Source: Planctomyces sp. SH-PL62 (GTDB lineage: Bacteria; Planctomycetota; Planctomycetia; Planctomycetales; Planctomycetaceae). Taken from it: 64,000 nucleotides of DNA. The position numbers were made by a program, and so were the translations under genes. Numbering within the stretch: the stretch's first letter is position 1; every line of letters begins with the position of its first letter. Of this stretch, positions 1 to 8,894 are shown piece by piece. The stretch spans positions 22,705 to 86,704 of the forward strand of contig CAMDEA010000010.1 in NCBI GenBank assembly GCA_945893045.1, in the 5' to 3' direction. The notes below the pieces were generated by a model that was given only the letters and a program-made list of their open reading frames with translations, did no database searches and was not told where the DNA came from.

Positions 1-1
1 C

Positions 2-205
2 GGTGCCGGCGTCAAACGCGGAGTCGTTTACGGCAAGAGCGACAAGACTGCCTCCAGCCAACTTGAAAACCCGGTCCATCCGATCGAGTTGCTGGCGTCG
101 ATCTATCACTCGTTCGGCATTCATCCAGAGACGATCGTCTACAACCACCTCAACCAACCGCGCGAGTTGGTAAAGGCTCAAGCCGTCACAAGCTTGTTTG
201 CCTAG
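2..205 (+). CDS. C-terminal end of a DUF1501 protein (partial)
   Basis: The reading frame is open from the window edge to TAG at 203-205 and gives 67 residues. The tail has a [14 protein letters not shown] stretch, then [18 protein letters not shown]. This is the pattern at the end of DUF1501 proteins (sulfatase/alkaline-phosphatase-like fold, usually Tat-exported), which are very abundant in planctomycetes and normally paired with DUF1549/DUF1553 proteins. Such a protein is encoded at 6990-8894 but on the other strand, so it is not this gene's operon partner. The 5' part is outside the window. The family assignment rests on the C-terminal motif only. Confidence 0.75.
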   Translation, partial: GAGVKRGVVYGKSDKTASSQLENPVHPIELLASIYHSFGIHPETIVYNHLNQPRELVKAQAVTSLFA

Positions 206-447
206 AATCATGAATCCATGCAAACACGTCGTTCGCCGTCATCACGGCGAACGACGTTTTGCATTTCAGGCGGCCGCGGATTGCGAACACATCCGCGAGA
301 AGTGACGGAATTTGTCGGTTGAAGGTGTTTCGTCTTCCCCACGGACAAGCGGCAAAGCGGGGCACTTCATGTCCGGGCAATTGGCAGCGATCGCGGTCAA
401 AGTTAGAACGCTGCACCGCACATGCACTCGCTCGGAAAGTCCACGGT

Positions 448-2349
448 ATGAACTCAGCCACGGTCGATGATGTCCTGCGCATCTACGGTTTGGAAAACTG
501 GGGTGCGGGTTACTTCTCGATCAATCGCAACGGGCATCTGGCAGTCCATCCGGAGAAGGAGGACGCTCGCACTGCGGACGTTTATGAACTGGTGCGCGAA
601 CTGATCGACCAGCGGAAGCTCGCGCCGCCGTTCCTGCTGCGGTTCCCGCAGATTCTGGGGGCTCAGTTGCGGCGATTGTGCTTGGCTTACGAGTCGGCGG
701 CGAAGCAGTTCGAGTACACCGGCGGGCACTTCCCGGTCTTTCCGATGAAGGTCAACCCGCGCCGCGAAGTGGTCGAGGAATTCCTGCGCGAAGGCAAGCG
801 GCAGGCCGTCGGCGTCGAGTGTGGCTCGAAGGCGGAATTGTATGCCGCGCTGTCGCTCGAACAGCCGCCCGACAGTTTGCTGGTGTGCAATGGCTTCAAA
901 GATGAGACGTTTTTGCGGCTGGCGTTGTTGGGCGTGCAGTCGGGCAAGCGCGTTGTCATCGTCATCGAGAAGCTCAATGAATTGAAGCTGGCGTTGAAGC
1001 TGGCTGAAGAAACCGGCGCGCTGCCGTGGATCGGGTTGCGAGCCAAGCTGTACTCGAAGGGTTCCGGCAAATGGGCGTCGTCCGGTGGTGAGTCGGCAAA
1101 GTTCGGACTGACGACTTCGGAAATCCTCGAATGCGTGCGGCTGCTGCGAGCAGCCAACAAGCTCGGCTCCCTCAAGCTGCTGCACTTTCACATTGGGTCG
1201 CAAATCACCGACGTGAAGCGCGTGAAGAACGCGATGAAAGAGGCGGCTCGCGTGTACGCCAAGATTCGGCAGATGCAGATTGAGGTCGAATACCTCGACA
1301 TCGGCGGCGGGTTGGGGGTCGATTACGACGGCTCGAAGACGACGTTTGAAGGTTCGGTGAATTACTCGATCGAGGAATTCGCCAACAACGTCGTCTATAC
1401 GATCAAGTCGGTCTGCGACGATGAGCAAGTGCCGCACCCGCACCTCGTCACCGAAAGCGGCCGAGTGATGACGGCGTATCACACGCTGTTCGTCACGGAG
1501 ATTCGCGACGAGATCGAAACCTTCGCCGACGACATTCCGATGGCCGCCGTCGATGACGACGATCCGCAGGTCATCTACGAACTCAAGTCGCTGCTCGACG
1601 GCGTCAACAGCAAGAACTATCGCGAGTACTACCACGACGCGCTCGACCAGAAGGATGAACTGCACACGCAATTCAATCTCGGCCTCGTCAGCCTGGAAGA
1701 CCGCGCGAAAGGGGAAGTGCTGTTCTGGGAGATCTGTGCCAAGGCGTCGCAACTGGCTCATCAGGCGGACGCCGATGAGCCGGAGTTCGACGAACTCAAA
1801 CGCATTCTCGCCGCTAAGTACCTCTGCAACTTCTCCGTCTTTCGTTCGGCTCCCGATTCCTTTGCGATCAACCAGCTCTTCCCGATCATGCCGATTCACC
1901 GGCTGAACGAGCTTCCGACTGACTTCGCCACATTGGCCGATGTGACCTGCGATTCCGATGGCTGCATTGATCACTTCGTCGATCTCAAGGATGTGAAGCA
2001 GGTGCTGGAGCTGCACAAGTTCAACGACCAGCAGCCGTACTTCGTCGCGCTGTTTCTGACCGGTGCCTATCAAGAGGTCATGGGGAGCTTTCACAACTTG
2101 TTTGGCCAACCGACGGAAGCTCAAGTCGTGATCGATGCGGGCGGTCGCTATCACCTGACAAAGCTCATCACCGGAAGTCGAATTGGCGACATGCTCAACT
2201 TCGCCAAGTACGACAAGCAGCAGTGCCTCGAAAACTTTCAGCGACAGATCGCCGCACAAGTCGTTGGGGGCCGGCTCGACCAAGCCCACGCTGAGTCCGC
2301 CATGAAGCAATACGAGCAATCGGTCAACGGTTCGACGTACTTGGAGTGA
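448..2349 (+). CDS. speA: Biosynthetic arginine decarboxylase (PLP-dependent)
   Basis: This gene encodes 633 aa, close to the roughly 630-660 aa of SpeA. The start at 448 is chosen because MNSATVDDVLRIYGLENWG matches the usual SpeA N-terminus; an upstream in-frame extension to 259 looks non-coding. The PLP-binding lysine lies in FPMKVNPRREV near residue 95. HFHIGSQI and the glycine-rich IGGGLGVDYDG that bind the PLP phosphate are near residues 245-290. A later ESGR motif lies near residue 340. The enzyme converts L-arginine to agmatine and CO2. The agmatinase gene follows 133 bp downstream on the same strand, so the two steps to putrescine are adjacent, separated by a long palindrome. Confidence 0.95.
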   Translation: MNSATVDDVLRIYGLENWGAGYFSINRNGHLAVHPEKEDARTADVYELVRELIDQRKLAPPFLLRFPQILGAQLRRLCLAYESAAKQFEYTGGHFPVFPMKVNPRREVVEEFLREGKRQAVGVECGSKAELYAALSLEQPPDSLLVCNGFKDETFLRLALLGVQSGKRVVIVIEKLNELKLALKLAEETGALPWIGLRAKLYSKGSGKWASSGGESAKFGLTTSEILECVRLLRAANKLGSLKLLHFHIGSQITDVKRVKNAMKEAARVYAKIRQMQIEVEYLDIGGGLGVDYDGSKTTFEGSVNYSIEEFANNVVYTIKSVCDDEQVPHPHLVTESGRVMTAYHTLFVTEIRDEIETFADDIPMAAVDDDDPQVIYELKSLLDGVNSKNYREYYHDALDQKDELHTQFNLGLVSLEDRAKGEVLFWEICAKASQLAHQADADEPEFDELKRILAAKYLCNFSVFRSAPDSFAINQLFPIMPIHRLNELPTDFATLADVTCDSDGCIDHFVDLKDVKQVLELHKFNDQQPYFVALFLTGAYQEVMGSFHNLFGQPTEAQVVIDAGGRYHLTKLITGSRIGDMLNFAKYDKQQCLENFQRQIAAQVVGGRLDQAHAESAMKQYEQSVNGSTYLE

Positions 2350-2364
2350 CTTCTTCTCATTCAA

Positions 2365-2466
2365 CCCCACCGAGCTTGCCTCGGTGGCTCGCGGGCTTTT
2401 GCACTACGGATCTTGTCTAAGGCGTAGTGCAAAAGCCCGCGAGCCACTGGCACAAGGCCAGTGGGG
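2365..2466. repeat. Long inverted repeat between speA and speB
   Basis: Arms of 44 bp lie at 2365-2408 and 2423-2466 with a 14-nt loop. The inner 25 bp of each arm (GGCTCGCGGGCTTTTGCACT and flanks) match perfectly and the outer parts are imperfect. An ATG-less extension of the agmatinase frame runs through it. No U-tract follows, so it is not a classical terminator, although a transcript would fold strongly here. Confidence 0.85.
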
Positions 2467-2482
2467 TTTGTGGAAACACACG

Positions 2483-3415
2483 ATGGCCACAACTGGCTCG
2501 CCATTTCTTGCTCAGCCCTATCAGGGGATTGCCACGTTCGGCCGACAGCCGCATACGCGCGTGCTGGCCGGCGTGGATGTCACGATCCTCGGAGTGCCTT
2601 ACGACAGTTCGACGTCGTATCGCAGCGGGGCACGCTTCGGGCCGCGCGCGATTCGTGAGCAATCGCTGCTGCTGTGGGGCTACAACAACGCGCAGCAGGT
2701 CGCTCCGTTCGAGGTGCTTAATGTCGTCGATTACGGCGATGTCGATGTAATTCCCGTCGATGTCGGAGCGACGCATCGCGCAATTGAACAGACTGCCGCG
2801 ACGATTCTGCACGCGGGATCAAAACTCATTACGTTGGGTGGCGACCATTCCATCAGCTTGCCTCTGCTGCGAGCACACCACAAGCAGCATGGCCCGTTGG
2901 CGGTCGTGCATTTCGACGCGCACCCCGACACTTGGGACGAGGAATACCCGAACTACAAATACAGCCACGGGACACCATTTCGCCGCGCGATCGAGGAGCA
3001 ACTGATCGACACGGAGGCTTACTTGCAGATCGGTATTCGCGGGCCGACAGGTGGGCCTCAGGACTATGCCGATGCGCGTCAGCTTGGTGCTCGCTTAATG
3101 ACCTTTGAGGAAGTCGCTGACCTGGGAGTGCCGGCGGTCCTCAGTGAAGTGCGACAGCGTGTTGGTTCCCGTCCGCTCTATGTCACACTCGACATTGATG
3201 CCGTCGATCCGGCGTTCGCGCCTGGCACGGGGACTCCCGAAGTTGGAGGGTTCACGAGCCATCAGATGCTGCGACTGCTGCGCGGCCTGTCGGGACTGAA
3301 CCTTATGGGAGCCGATCTCGTCGAAGTTGCTCCGCCGTATGATCCTCAACACATCACCGCGATCCTGGCCGCGAACCTCGCCTTCGAACTACTGTCGCTA
3401 ATGGCGACAAAGTAG
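2483..3415 (+). CDS. speB: Agmatinase / ureohydrolase family
   Basis: This gene encodes 310 aa, a normal length for ureohydrolases. The start is ATG at 2483 (MATTGSPFLAQPYQG); the frame is open further upstream only through the palindrome. All dimanganese motifs are present: GGDHS near residue 115, FDAHPDTWD near 140, and DIDAVDPAFAPGTGTPE near 235. It hydrolyses agmatine to putrescine and urea. Its position directly after arginine decarboxylase supports agmatine over other guanidino substrates. The stop codon TAG (3413-3415) lies inside the left end of the next palindromic element. Confidence 0.92.
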   Translation: MATTGSPFLAQPYQGIATFGRQPHTRVLAGVDVTILGVPYDSSTSYRSGARFGPRAIREQSLLLWGYNNAQQVAPFEVLNVVDYGDVDVIPVDVGATHRAIEQTAATILHAGSKLITLGGDHSISLPLLRAHHKQHGPLAVVHFDAHPDTWDEEYPNYKYSHGTPFRRAIEEQLIDTEAYLQIGIRGPTGGPQDYADARQLGARLMTFEEVADLGVPAVLSEVRQRVGSRPLYVTLDIDAVDPAFAPGTGTPEVGGFTSHQMLRLLRGLSGLNLMGADLVEVAPPYDPQHITAILAANLAFELLSLMATK

Positions 3416-3466
3416 ACCGGTCACTCCGTGACCGGAAAGTTCGAGTCACGGAGTGACTCGTCTACA
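3412..3466. repeat. Palindromic element with GTAG...CTAC ends
   Basis: Arms of 21 bp (3412-3432 and 3446-3466) begin GTAGACCGGTCACTCCGTGA and differ at about two positions. The loop is 13 nt. The TAG near its left end is the stop codon of the agmatinase gene. Confidence 0.85.
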
Positions 3467-3501
3467 ACGTTCTGCGACCCTGCTGAGAACTTGGAATCGT
3501 T

Positions 3502-4395
3502 ATGGAACTCAAAACGTTTGACATCCACGGACATCACGCGGGACCAAAGTTGCTGATCACGGCTGGCGTGCATGGCGATGAGTTCGAGCCAATGGCGACG
3601 GTGCGCCGGTTGATGACCGAGATTGATCCGAAACAACTGCGTGGCAAGCTGACACTGGTGCCCTGCGTCAATGAGTCGGCGTTTCGGTTGGGACGTCGCG
3701 CGGGCGAAGACGGCAAAGACTTGGCTCGGACATGCCCCGGCCGCGAAGACGGCAGCCTCACCGAGAAAATGGCGTTCGCACTCTCACGACTGATTCGGTC
3801 GGCGGACTTCTACATCGACTTGCACACGGGCGGGACCAGCTACACGGTCTTGCCGCTCAGTGGCTACACGCTGCACACTGATCCAAACGTGTTGGCGGTG
3901 CAGAGGCGGATGGCTCAGATCTTCGGATTGGACGTCGTGTGGGGCACCGATCCAAATTTGGACGGCCGCTCGCTGTCGGTCGCTCGCGATGCCAACGTGC
4001 CGGCGATCTATTGCGAGTACCTCGGCGGAGGACGTTGCGATCCCGCCGGCATCGAAGCCTATGTGCGCGGCTGCCTCAACGTGATGATTGAACTCGGTCT
4101 GCTTGAGGGCTCACCGGACATTCCGCGTCCGCCGCTGGTGGTCGAAGACCATCGACCCGGCGCGGGACACATGCAGATCAATCACCCGTCGCCGTGTGAG
4201 GGCTTCTTCGATCCGGTCGTGACGCTCGGCCAACGTGTTCGCGTCGGGGATCTCATCGGAACTGTGTGCGACGTCCTCGGTCAACGTGTTGAACGAATTG
4301 AGTCCCGCTACACTGGCATCGTCATCGTTTTACACACGTTTCCGACCGTCAGCATCGGCGCGAGTGTCGCCGTTGTGATGGAGACGACTTCGTAA
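3502..4395 (+). CDS. Succinylglutamate desuccinylase / aspartoacylase family zinc hydrolase
   Basis: This gene encodes 297 aa. GVHGDEFEP near residue 23 supplies the zinc-binding His and Glu (HxxE), and DLHTGG near residue 109 supplies the second His. Both are hallmarks of the M14-like AstE/AspA deacylases, which release an acyl group from an amino acid or related amide. It follows the agmatinase gene and precedes an aldolase gene on the same strand, so it may belong to a small catabolic operon. The natural substrate cannot be read from the sequence. The length and both motifs are intact, so it should be an active metallohydrolase. Confidence 0.85.
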   Translation: MELKTFDIHGHHAGPKLLITAGVHGDEFEPMATVRRLMTEIDPKQLRGKLTLVPCVNESAFRLGRRAGEDGKDLARTCPGREDGSLTEKMAFALSRLIRSADFYIDLHTGGTSYTVLPLSGYTLHTDPNVLAVQRRMAQIFGLDVVWGTDPNLDGRSLSVARDANVPAIYCEYLGGGRCDPAGIEAYVRGCLNVMIELGLLEGSPDIPRPPLVVEDHRPGAGHMQINHPSPCEGFFDPVVTLGQRVRVGDLIGTVCDVLGQRVERIESRYTGIVIVLHTFPTVSIGASVAVVMETTS

Positions 4396-4421
4396 TCATT
4401 CTCACCAAGAATCACTCCACC

Positions 4422-5216
4422 ATGCGAACCAGCCGAATCAAAGCCAAGCTCAGCAAGAACCAACCCGTCCTGCTCACGACTCTGCATTACTCCGATCCGT
4501 CAATCTTCGAGATGGCCAGCCTGATGGGCTTTGATGGCATCTGGCTCGATCTGGAGCATCATCATCACAGCGTCGAGACGGCGAACACGCTCCTGCGAGC
4601 GGTTCGCGTCGGCACATCGGACGTCATGGTGCGGCCGGCCAAAGGGGAGTTCATGCGGATGGGCCGCATCCTCGAAGCGGGCGCGACTGGCATCATGTAT
4701 CCGCGCTGCGACAACGCGGCCGAGGCTCGCGAGGTGATCCGCTGGTCGAAGTTCGCTCCGCTCGGTCAGCGGGGCATCGACGCGGCCAATCCCGATAACC
4801 CGTACTGCATGATGCCGCTGGTCGATTACCTCAAGGCGGCCAACGAGCAGACTTTTATCGTTATTCAAATCGAAGACCCCAGCGCGCTGGCTCAGGTGGA
4901 CGAGATCGCGGCCGTGGATGGCGTGGACATCGTCTTCTTCGGCCCCGGCGACTTCAGCATCTTGAGCGGTATCCCCGGCCAGATGAATCACGAGTTGATC
5001 AAGGACGCGATGCGAAAGGTTTCGGCCGCGTGTCAGAAGGCGGGCAAAAACTGGGGCATGCCGATCTTCAACGTCGAGCACGCTCAAGAGGTGCTGAGCC
5101 TCGGCGGGCGATTCCTTTGCCACAGCGCGGACATCTTGATCGTGAAGAACGGGCTGGAAGACATCCAGAAGCGCTTTGCTCCGCTGGGTGTGACGTGTGA
5201 GCGACCAAGCCTGTAG
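4422..5216 (+). CDS. HpcH/HpaI-type class II aldolase
   Basis: This gene encodes 264 aa, typical for the family. The sequence shows the HpaI fold: FDGIWLDLEHHHHS near residue 36, a VRPAKGEF segment near residue 68 for the catalytic arginine, and EDPSALAQVDEIAAVDGVDI and FFGPGDFS near residues 148-172. These Mg-dependent enzymes cleave 2-keto-3-deoxy acids such as 4-hydroxy-2-oxoheptanedioate to pyruvate plus an aldehyde; the exact acid is unknown here. It starts 26 bp after the deacylase gene, probably co-transcribed. Its TAG stop (5214-5216) lies within the next palindromic element. Confidence 0.88.
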   Translation: MRTSRIKAKLSKNQPVLLTTLHYSDPSIFEMASLMGFDGIWLDLEHHHHSVETANTLLRAVRVGTSDVMVRPAKGEFMRMGRILEAGATGIMYPRCDNAAEAREVIRWSKFAPLGQRGIDAANPDNPYCMMPLVDYLKAANEQTFIVIQIEDPSALAQVDEIAAVDGVDIVFFGPGDFSILSGIPGQMNHELIKDAMRKVSAACQKAGKNWGMPIFNVEHAQEVLSLGGRFLCHSADILIVKNGLEDIQKRFAPLGVTCERPSL

Positions 5217-5278
5217 CCACGCTCGCCAGAGCGTGGGCCTTCGATTCAATACACCCACGCTCTGGCGAGCGTGGCCAC
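5213..5278. repeat. Palindromic element overlapping the aldolase stop codon
   Basis: Arms of 25 bp (5213-5237 and 5254-5278) read GTAGCCACGCTCGCCAGAGC onward and match with one mismatch. The loop is 16 nt. The TAG at 5214-5216 ends the aldolase gene. Confidence 0.9.
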
Positions 5279-5306
5279 CGGTCATTCAACTCCACCGTGC
5301 TGCCTC

Positions 5307-6311
5307 ATGCCCCAACCGATTCACAAACTGCTCGTCGTTGGTGTCGGTTCGATCGGCGAGCGGCACTTGCGATGCTTTCTGGCAACCGGCCGCGCCGAGG
5401 CGGTCTTCGTCGAGGTGAATCCGTCGCTGCGTCAAACCATCGCCGAGCGATATGGCGTGCGAGGCTTTGCCAGTCTCGAAGAGGCGCTCATGACGCAACC
5501 CACGTTGGCCGTCGTTGCGGTGCCGGCTCATTTGCATATCGAGATTGCCACGCAACTCGCCGAGCGTGGGTTGCATTTGCTCATCGAAAAGCCGTTGAGC
5601 ACTTCGACGGCTGGCATCGACCGACTGCAACAGATTGTGCGCGATCGCGGGCTCATCGCCGGAGTCGCGTACGTCTATCGCAGTCATCCGCTGCTGACAG
5701 CGATGCGGGTGGCGATTCAAGACGGACGCTGCGGCCGGCCGGTTGAGTTGATCGCCGTCTCCGGGCAACACTTCCCGACGTATCGCCCCGCGTATCGCGA
5801 CATCTACTACAAAGACCGCACGACCGGTGGCGGAGCGATTCAAGATGCGCTCACGCACGTCATCAACGCCGGCGAGTGGCTGCTTGGCCCTGTCCAGCGT
5901 TTGGTCGCCGATGCCGCGCATCAAGTGCTGGAAGGAGTCTCCGTCGAGGACACCGTGCATTTGCTGGCTCGGCACGGCGAAGTCATGGCCAGCTACAGCC
6001 TCAATCAGCATCAAGCCCCGAATGAATTCACGCTGACGGTTGTCTGTGAACGGGGCGCGATCCGCTGGGAATCACATCTCAATCGTATGAGTTGGATGAC
6101 TGTTCCTGGCGGCGAATGGCACGAAGATCGGATTGCCCCGCTCGAACGCGACACGCTCTTTGTTCGCCAAGCTAATCAGTTTCTAACGGCCATCGAAGAG
6201 AGCACGCTGCCTGCGTGTTCGTTGGAAGACGCCCTGCAAACATTGCGAGTCAACCTCGCCGCCCTGGCCAGCGCTGATGGTGCCGGCTGGCAGACGATTC
6301 GCCCAACGTAG
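5307..6311 (+). CDS. Gfo/Idh/MocA family NAD(P)-dependent oxidoreductase
   Basis: This gene encodes 334 aa from ATG at 5307 (MPQPIHKLLVVGVGSIGERH). The Rossmann GxGxxG-like motif is GVGSIGERH at residues 9-17. The diagnostic EKPLS motif lies near residue 95 and GGGAIQDALTH near residue 187. Members oxidise or reduce sugars and related polyols; no substrate can be assigned. It has no signal peptide, unlike the Tat-exported relative at 20192. It lies 28 bp beyond the palindrome that follows the aldolase gene and ends with a TAG inside the next palindrome. Confidence 0.9.
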   Translation: MPQPIHKLLVVGVGSIGERHLRCFLATGRAEAVFVEVNPSLRQTIAERYGVRGFASLEEALMTQPTLAVVAVPAHLHIEIATQLAERGLHLLIEKPLSTSTAGIDRLQQIVRDRGLIAGVAYVYRSHPLLTAMRVAIQDGRCGRPVELIAVSGQHFPTYRPAYRDIYYKDRTTGGGAIQDALTHVINAGEWLLGPVQRLVADAAHQVLEGVSVEDTVHLLARHGEVMASYSLNQHQAPNEFTLTVVCERGAIRWESHLNRMSWMTVPGGEWHEDRIAPLERDTLFVRQANQFLTAIEESTLPACSLEDALQTLRVNLAALASADGAGWQTIRPT

Positions 6312-6428
6312 CCCTCTCGCTCTGCGAGACGATTGCTGAGCGCGCATCAAAGTTGGTTCCTCGCTCGCTCGAACGTCGTCACGCATCAACCGCCGTTCGG
6401 CATTCGTCTCGCGGAGCGAGACGGCTAC
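6308..6428. repeat. Palindromic element between convergent genes, giving both their stop codons
   Basis: Arms of 25 bp (6308-6332 and 6404-6428) read GTAGCC-TCTCGCTC and match with two mismatches. The loop is 71 nt. The left TAG (6309-6311) ends the oxidoreductase gene, and the right CTA (6425-6427, read on the minus strand) ends pyrE. Confidence 0.9.
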
Positions 6429-6976
6429 GTAGGCGGCGAGATTCCGAAGTCGGTGATCGACAGCAGCGAGCGGAACGGCAAGTGGCGTTCGGCGAAGTTC
6501 TTTGCTCCACCTTCCATACGATCGACAATGCCGACGACTTGAATGACCTCGCAGCCGAACTCGACGATGCGATCGACTGATTGCAGCGCGCTGCCGCCGG
6601 TCGTGACGACGTCGTCGATGATGACCACCTTCATGCCGGGGACGACCGGGCCTTCGACGTACTTGTTCGTGCCGTGACCTTTCGGCTCTTTGCGGACCAG
6701 GAAGCCGCACAGCTCTCGCCCACGAGCCGCCGCCGCGACGAGCACTCCGCCGACGATCGGGTCGGCTCCGATCGACATGCCGCCGATCGCGTCGAACGAC
6801 ACATCGGCCAGCAGGTCGAGCAATCCTTCGCTGACTAGTCGCAATCCGGCCGAGTGCAGCGTGATCTGCTTGCCGTCGAGGTAGTAGCTCGACTTCTTAC
6901 CGCTGGCGAGCGTGAAGTCGCCGAACTTGAGGGCGCGTTTGTGGAACAACTCAATCAATTGCGGGCGGTCGTACAT
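6425..6976 (-). CDS. pyrE: Orotate phosphoribosyltransferase
   Basis: This gene encodes 183 aa. The start is ATG at 6976 (MYDRPQLIELFHKRALKFGD). The PRPP-binding signature VVIIDDVVTTGGSA is near residue 120 and the early FTLASGKKSSYYLDGK loop near residue 20 is typical of PyrE. The enzyme makes orotidine 5'-phosphate from orotate and PRPP in pyrimidine synthesis. An upstream in-frame start at 7006 would overlap the neighbouring gene; 6976 fits the family better. It is convergent with the oxidoreductase gene. Confidence 0.93.
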   Translation of the reverse strand: MYDRPQLIELFHKRALKFGDFTLASGKKSSYYLDGKQITLHSAGLRLVSEGLLDLLADVSFDAIGGMSIGADPIVGGVLVAAAARGRELCGFLVRKEPKGHGTNKYVEGPVVPGMKVVIIDDVVTTGGSALQSVDRIVEFGCEVIQVVGIVDRMEGGAKNFAERHLPFRSLLSITDFGISPPT

Positions 6977-6989
6977 GGCATCCTTTGGG

Positions 6990-8894
6990 CTAATCGAGGT
7001 ACACAAACTCGTTGAGATTGAACAGCGCGAGGCAGAGATCGGCCAGCGCGGAGTCTGAGGTTAAAAACTGTTCGGCGTCGCGAACATCGTCAGCCGTCGG
7101 CTGGCGATTGAGAATGTGCCGATAGGCCGACTCGATCGCGGCGTGACGGTCAGTCCCTGTTTGTTTTTCGATGTTCTCAGCCAGTCGCCGTGCGGCGACG
7201 ACCGAGTCGTCTGCGTTGAGCAGCAACAACGCCTGCGGGGCGATCGTCGAGGTATTGCGGCGCGGACAACTCGCATTGCTGTCCGGCTTGTCGAACGCCT
7301 CGAAGAGCGGGTATCGCAGATTGCGGCGGGCGAACAAGTACACGCTGCGACGTCGATGCTGTTCAACCTCTGGCGTGACCGGCCATTGGCTCTTGAGCAA
7401 AGTGCGGACGAGTTCGTCGGGTAGCGGCGGCCGGAAGCCTGGCCCACCCGGTTGACGATTGAGTTCTCCGCTCGCGGCGAGCAGTGCGTCGCGAATCGCT
7501 TCACCATCGAGCCTGCGTCGAGGGAAGTGAGCGAGCAGCGATTCCGTAGCCCGGACGCCTACGTCCGGGCGATCGGACGTAGGCGTCCGATCTACGAAGG
7601 CAGACGCCTGCCGATAGACGCTCGATGTCACAATCAGTCGATGCAGCCGCTTGCGGCTCCAGTCGAGCCGCGGCAACTCGGTCGCCAGCCAGTCGAGCAA
7701 TTCGGGATTGGTCGGCGAGGTGCCCATGACGCCGAAGTCACTCGACGATGCGACCAAGCCAGTCCCGAAGTGTCCTTGCCAGATGCGATTGATGAGGACG
7801 CGCGTTGCCAGCGGGTTGTCCGCGCGAGTCAACCAGTTCGCGAGCGACGTGCGCCGGCCGCTGCTCTTCGCGTCATCGGCCGGAGAAGTCATTGCATCAT
7901 TCGACACGTTCGCGATGCGCGGAAACGCGGCTTGCAAGATGGGACCGGGGCGGCGGAAGTCGCCTCGCTCGAACAAGCGGCTGGTCGGTGCCTTGGAAGA
8001 TTTCTCGCGCATCACTTGGCCGAGTTGCGGATGTGTCTCGAACAGCCCTTCGACATCGAAGCAGGCTCGCAGACGATAAAAATCGGCTTGGCTGATCGGG
8101 TCGTACTTGTGGTCATGGCACGCCGCGCAGCCCATCTGCAAGCCGAGGAACACCGAGCCGACCGTCGCGGTCATGTCGTTGAGGAACGTGTGCCGCCGTT
8201 CTTCTTGCAGATTGATGTCGGGCATGTCCGGCCCGCAGAAGAGGAAGCCGGTCGCGATCAGCGCGGACTCGTCGCCGGGCCGCAGTTCGTCGCCGGCAAG
8301 CTGCATGCCGATGAACTCGTTGAGCGGCACGTCGCGGTTGTGAGCGTCGATCACCCAATCGCGAAACCGCCAGGCGTTCGGCCGCACATGATCGTGCTCG
8401 AACCCGTCGGTCTCCGAAAAGCGAGCGACGTCCAGCCAGTGCTGCGCCCACCGCTCTCCGTAACTCGGCGACGCGAGCAGCCGATCCACCAACCGCTCGT
8501 ACCAATCGGGCGATTCGTCCGCGAAGACTTCGTCCTGAAGCTCCAAACTCGGCGGCAGCCCCGTCAGATCAAAGCTGAGCCGCCGCAGCAGAGTCGCTCG
8601 GTCGGCCTCGCCCGCCGGAGACAGTTTTTCTTTTTCGAGCCGGGCGAGAATGAACCGATCAATCGCCGTGCGACTCCAGTTCGCGTTTTGTGTTACTGGC
8701 GGATTCGGTCGGCTGAGAGGTTGAAATGACCAATGGCTGCGATCCGAATCGGTGATCGGCGGCTCGGTGACTGATTGAAGATCGTCAGCCCATGAGCTTC
8801 CGAAAAGCAATGTCGCGAGTCCTGCGGCAAGACTAACACGCGGGAATCGTTGGATCATTTGGTACATTTGTGGCACCGTTGGGAAGATGTCCAT
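6990..8894 (-). CDS. DUF1549/DUF1553 (PSD1-type) secreted protein with CxxCH motif
   Basis: This gene encodes up to 634 aa; starts at 8867 or 8858 would give a cleaner signal peptide (MIQRFPRVSLAAGLATLLFG). The N-terminal half has the DUF1549 pattern: RRLSFDLTGLPPS near residue 105, then YGERWAQHWLDVARF near 147. A CAACHDHKYDPI haem-binding-like motif lies near residue 256. The C-terminal half has the DUF1553 signature (NPLATRVLINRIWQGHFG near 365). The family is planctomycete-typical, exported, and of unknown biochemical role. Residues about 433-450 are encoded by a 50-bp palindromic element (7546-7595) inserted in frame. Its stop is 13 bp upstream of pyrE, so the two may be co-transcribed. 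Confidence 0.9.
   Translation of the reverse strand: MDIFPTVPQMYQMIQRFPRVSLAAGLATLLFGSSWADDLQSVTEPPITDSDRSHWSFQPLSRPNPPVTQNANWSRTAIDRFILARLEKEKLSPAGEADRATLLRRLSFDLTGLPPSLELQDEVFADESPDWYERLVDRLLASPSYGERWAQHWLDVARFSETDGFEHDHVRPNAWRFRDWVIDAHNRDVPLNEFIGMQLAGDELRPGDESALIATGFLFCGPDMPDINLQEERRHTFLNDMTATVGSVFLGLQMGCAACHDHKYDPISQADFYRLRACFDVEGLFETHPQLGQVMREKSSKAPTSRLFERGDFRRPGPILQAAFPRIANVSNDAMTSPADDAKSSGRRTSLANWLTRADNPLATRVLINRIWQGHFGTGLVASSSDFGVMGTSPTNPELLDWLATELPRLDWSRKRLHRLIVTSSVYRQASAFVDRTPTSDRPDVGVRATESLLAHFPRRRLDGEAIRDALLAASGELNRQPGGPGFRPPLPDELVRTLLKSQWPVTPEVEQHRRRSVYLFARRNLRYPLFEAFDKPDSNASCPRRNTSTIAPQALLLLNADDSVVAARRLAENIEKQTGTDRHAAIESAYRHILNRQPTADDVRDAEQFLTSDSALADLCLALFNLNEFVYLD
7546..7595. 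repeat. 50-bp palindromic element inside the DUF1553 gene (copy 1)
   Basis: It begins GTAGCCCGGACGCCTACGTC and ends CGGACGTAGGCGTCCGATCT then AC. It is an imperfect palindrome whose 50 bases are identical to those at 18580-18629. Here it is translated in frame. Confidence 0.92.

Noticed and set aside
454..2370. 638-aa ORF antisense to arginine decarboxylase, and many similar long antisense frames elsewhere
   Set aside because: The sense strand carries a complete, motif-bearing protein; long antisense frames are expected in GC-rich DNA with biased third codon positions.
2384..2482. Extended start of the agmatinase frame at 2384
   Set aside because: The extra codons lie wholly in the palindrome and do not match ureohydrolase N-termini.
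7452..8729. 425-aa plus-strand ORF opposite the DUF1549/DUF1553 gene
   Set aside because: It is Arg/His/Val-rich with no motif; the minus-strand gene has all family signatures.
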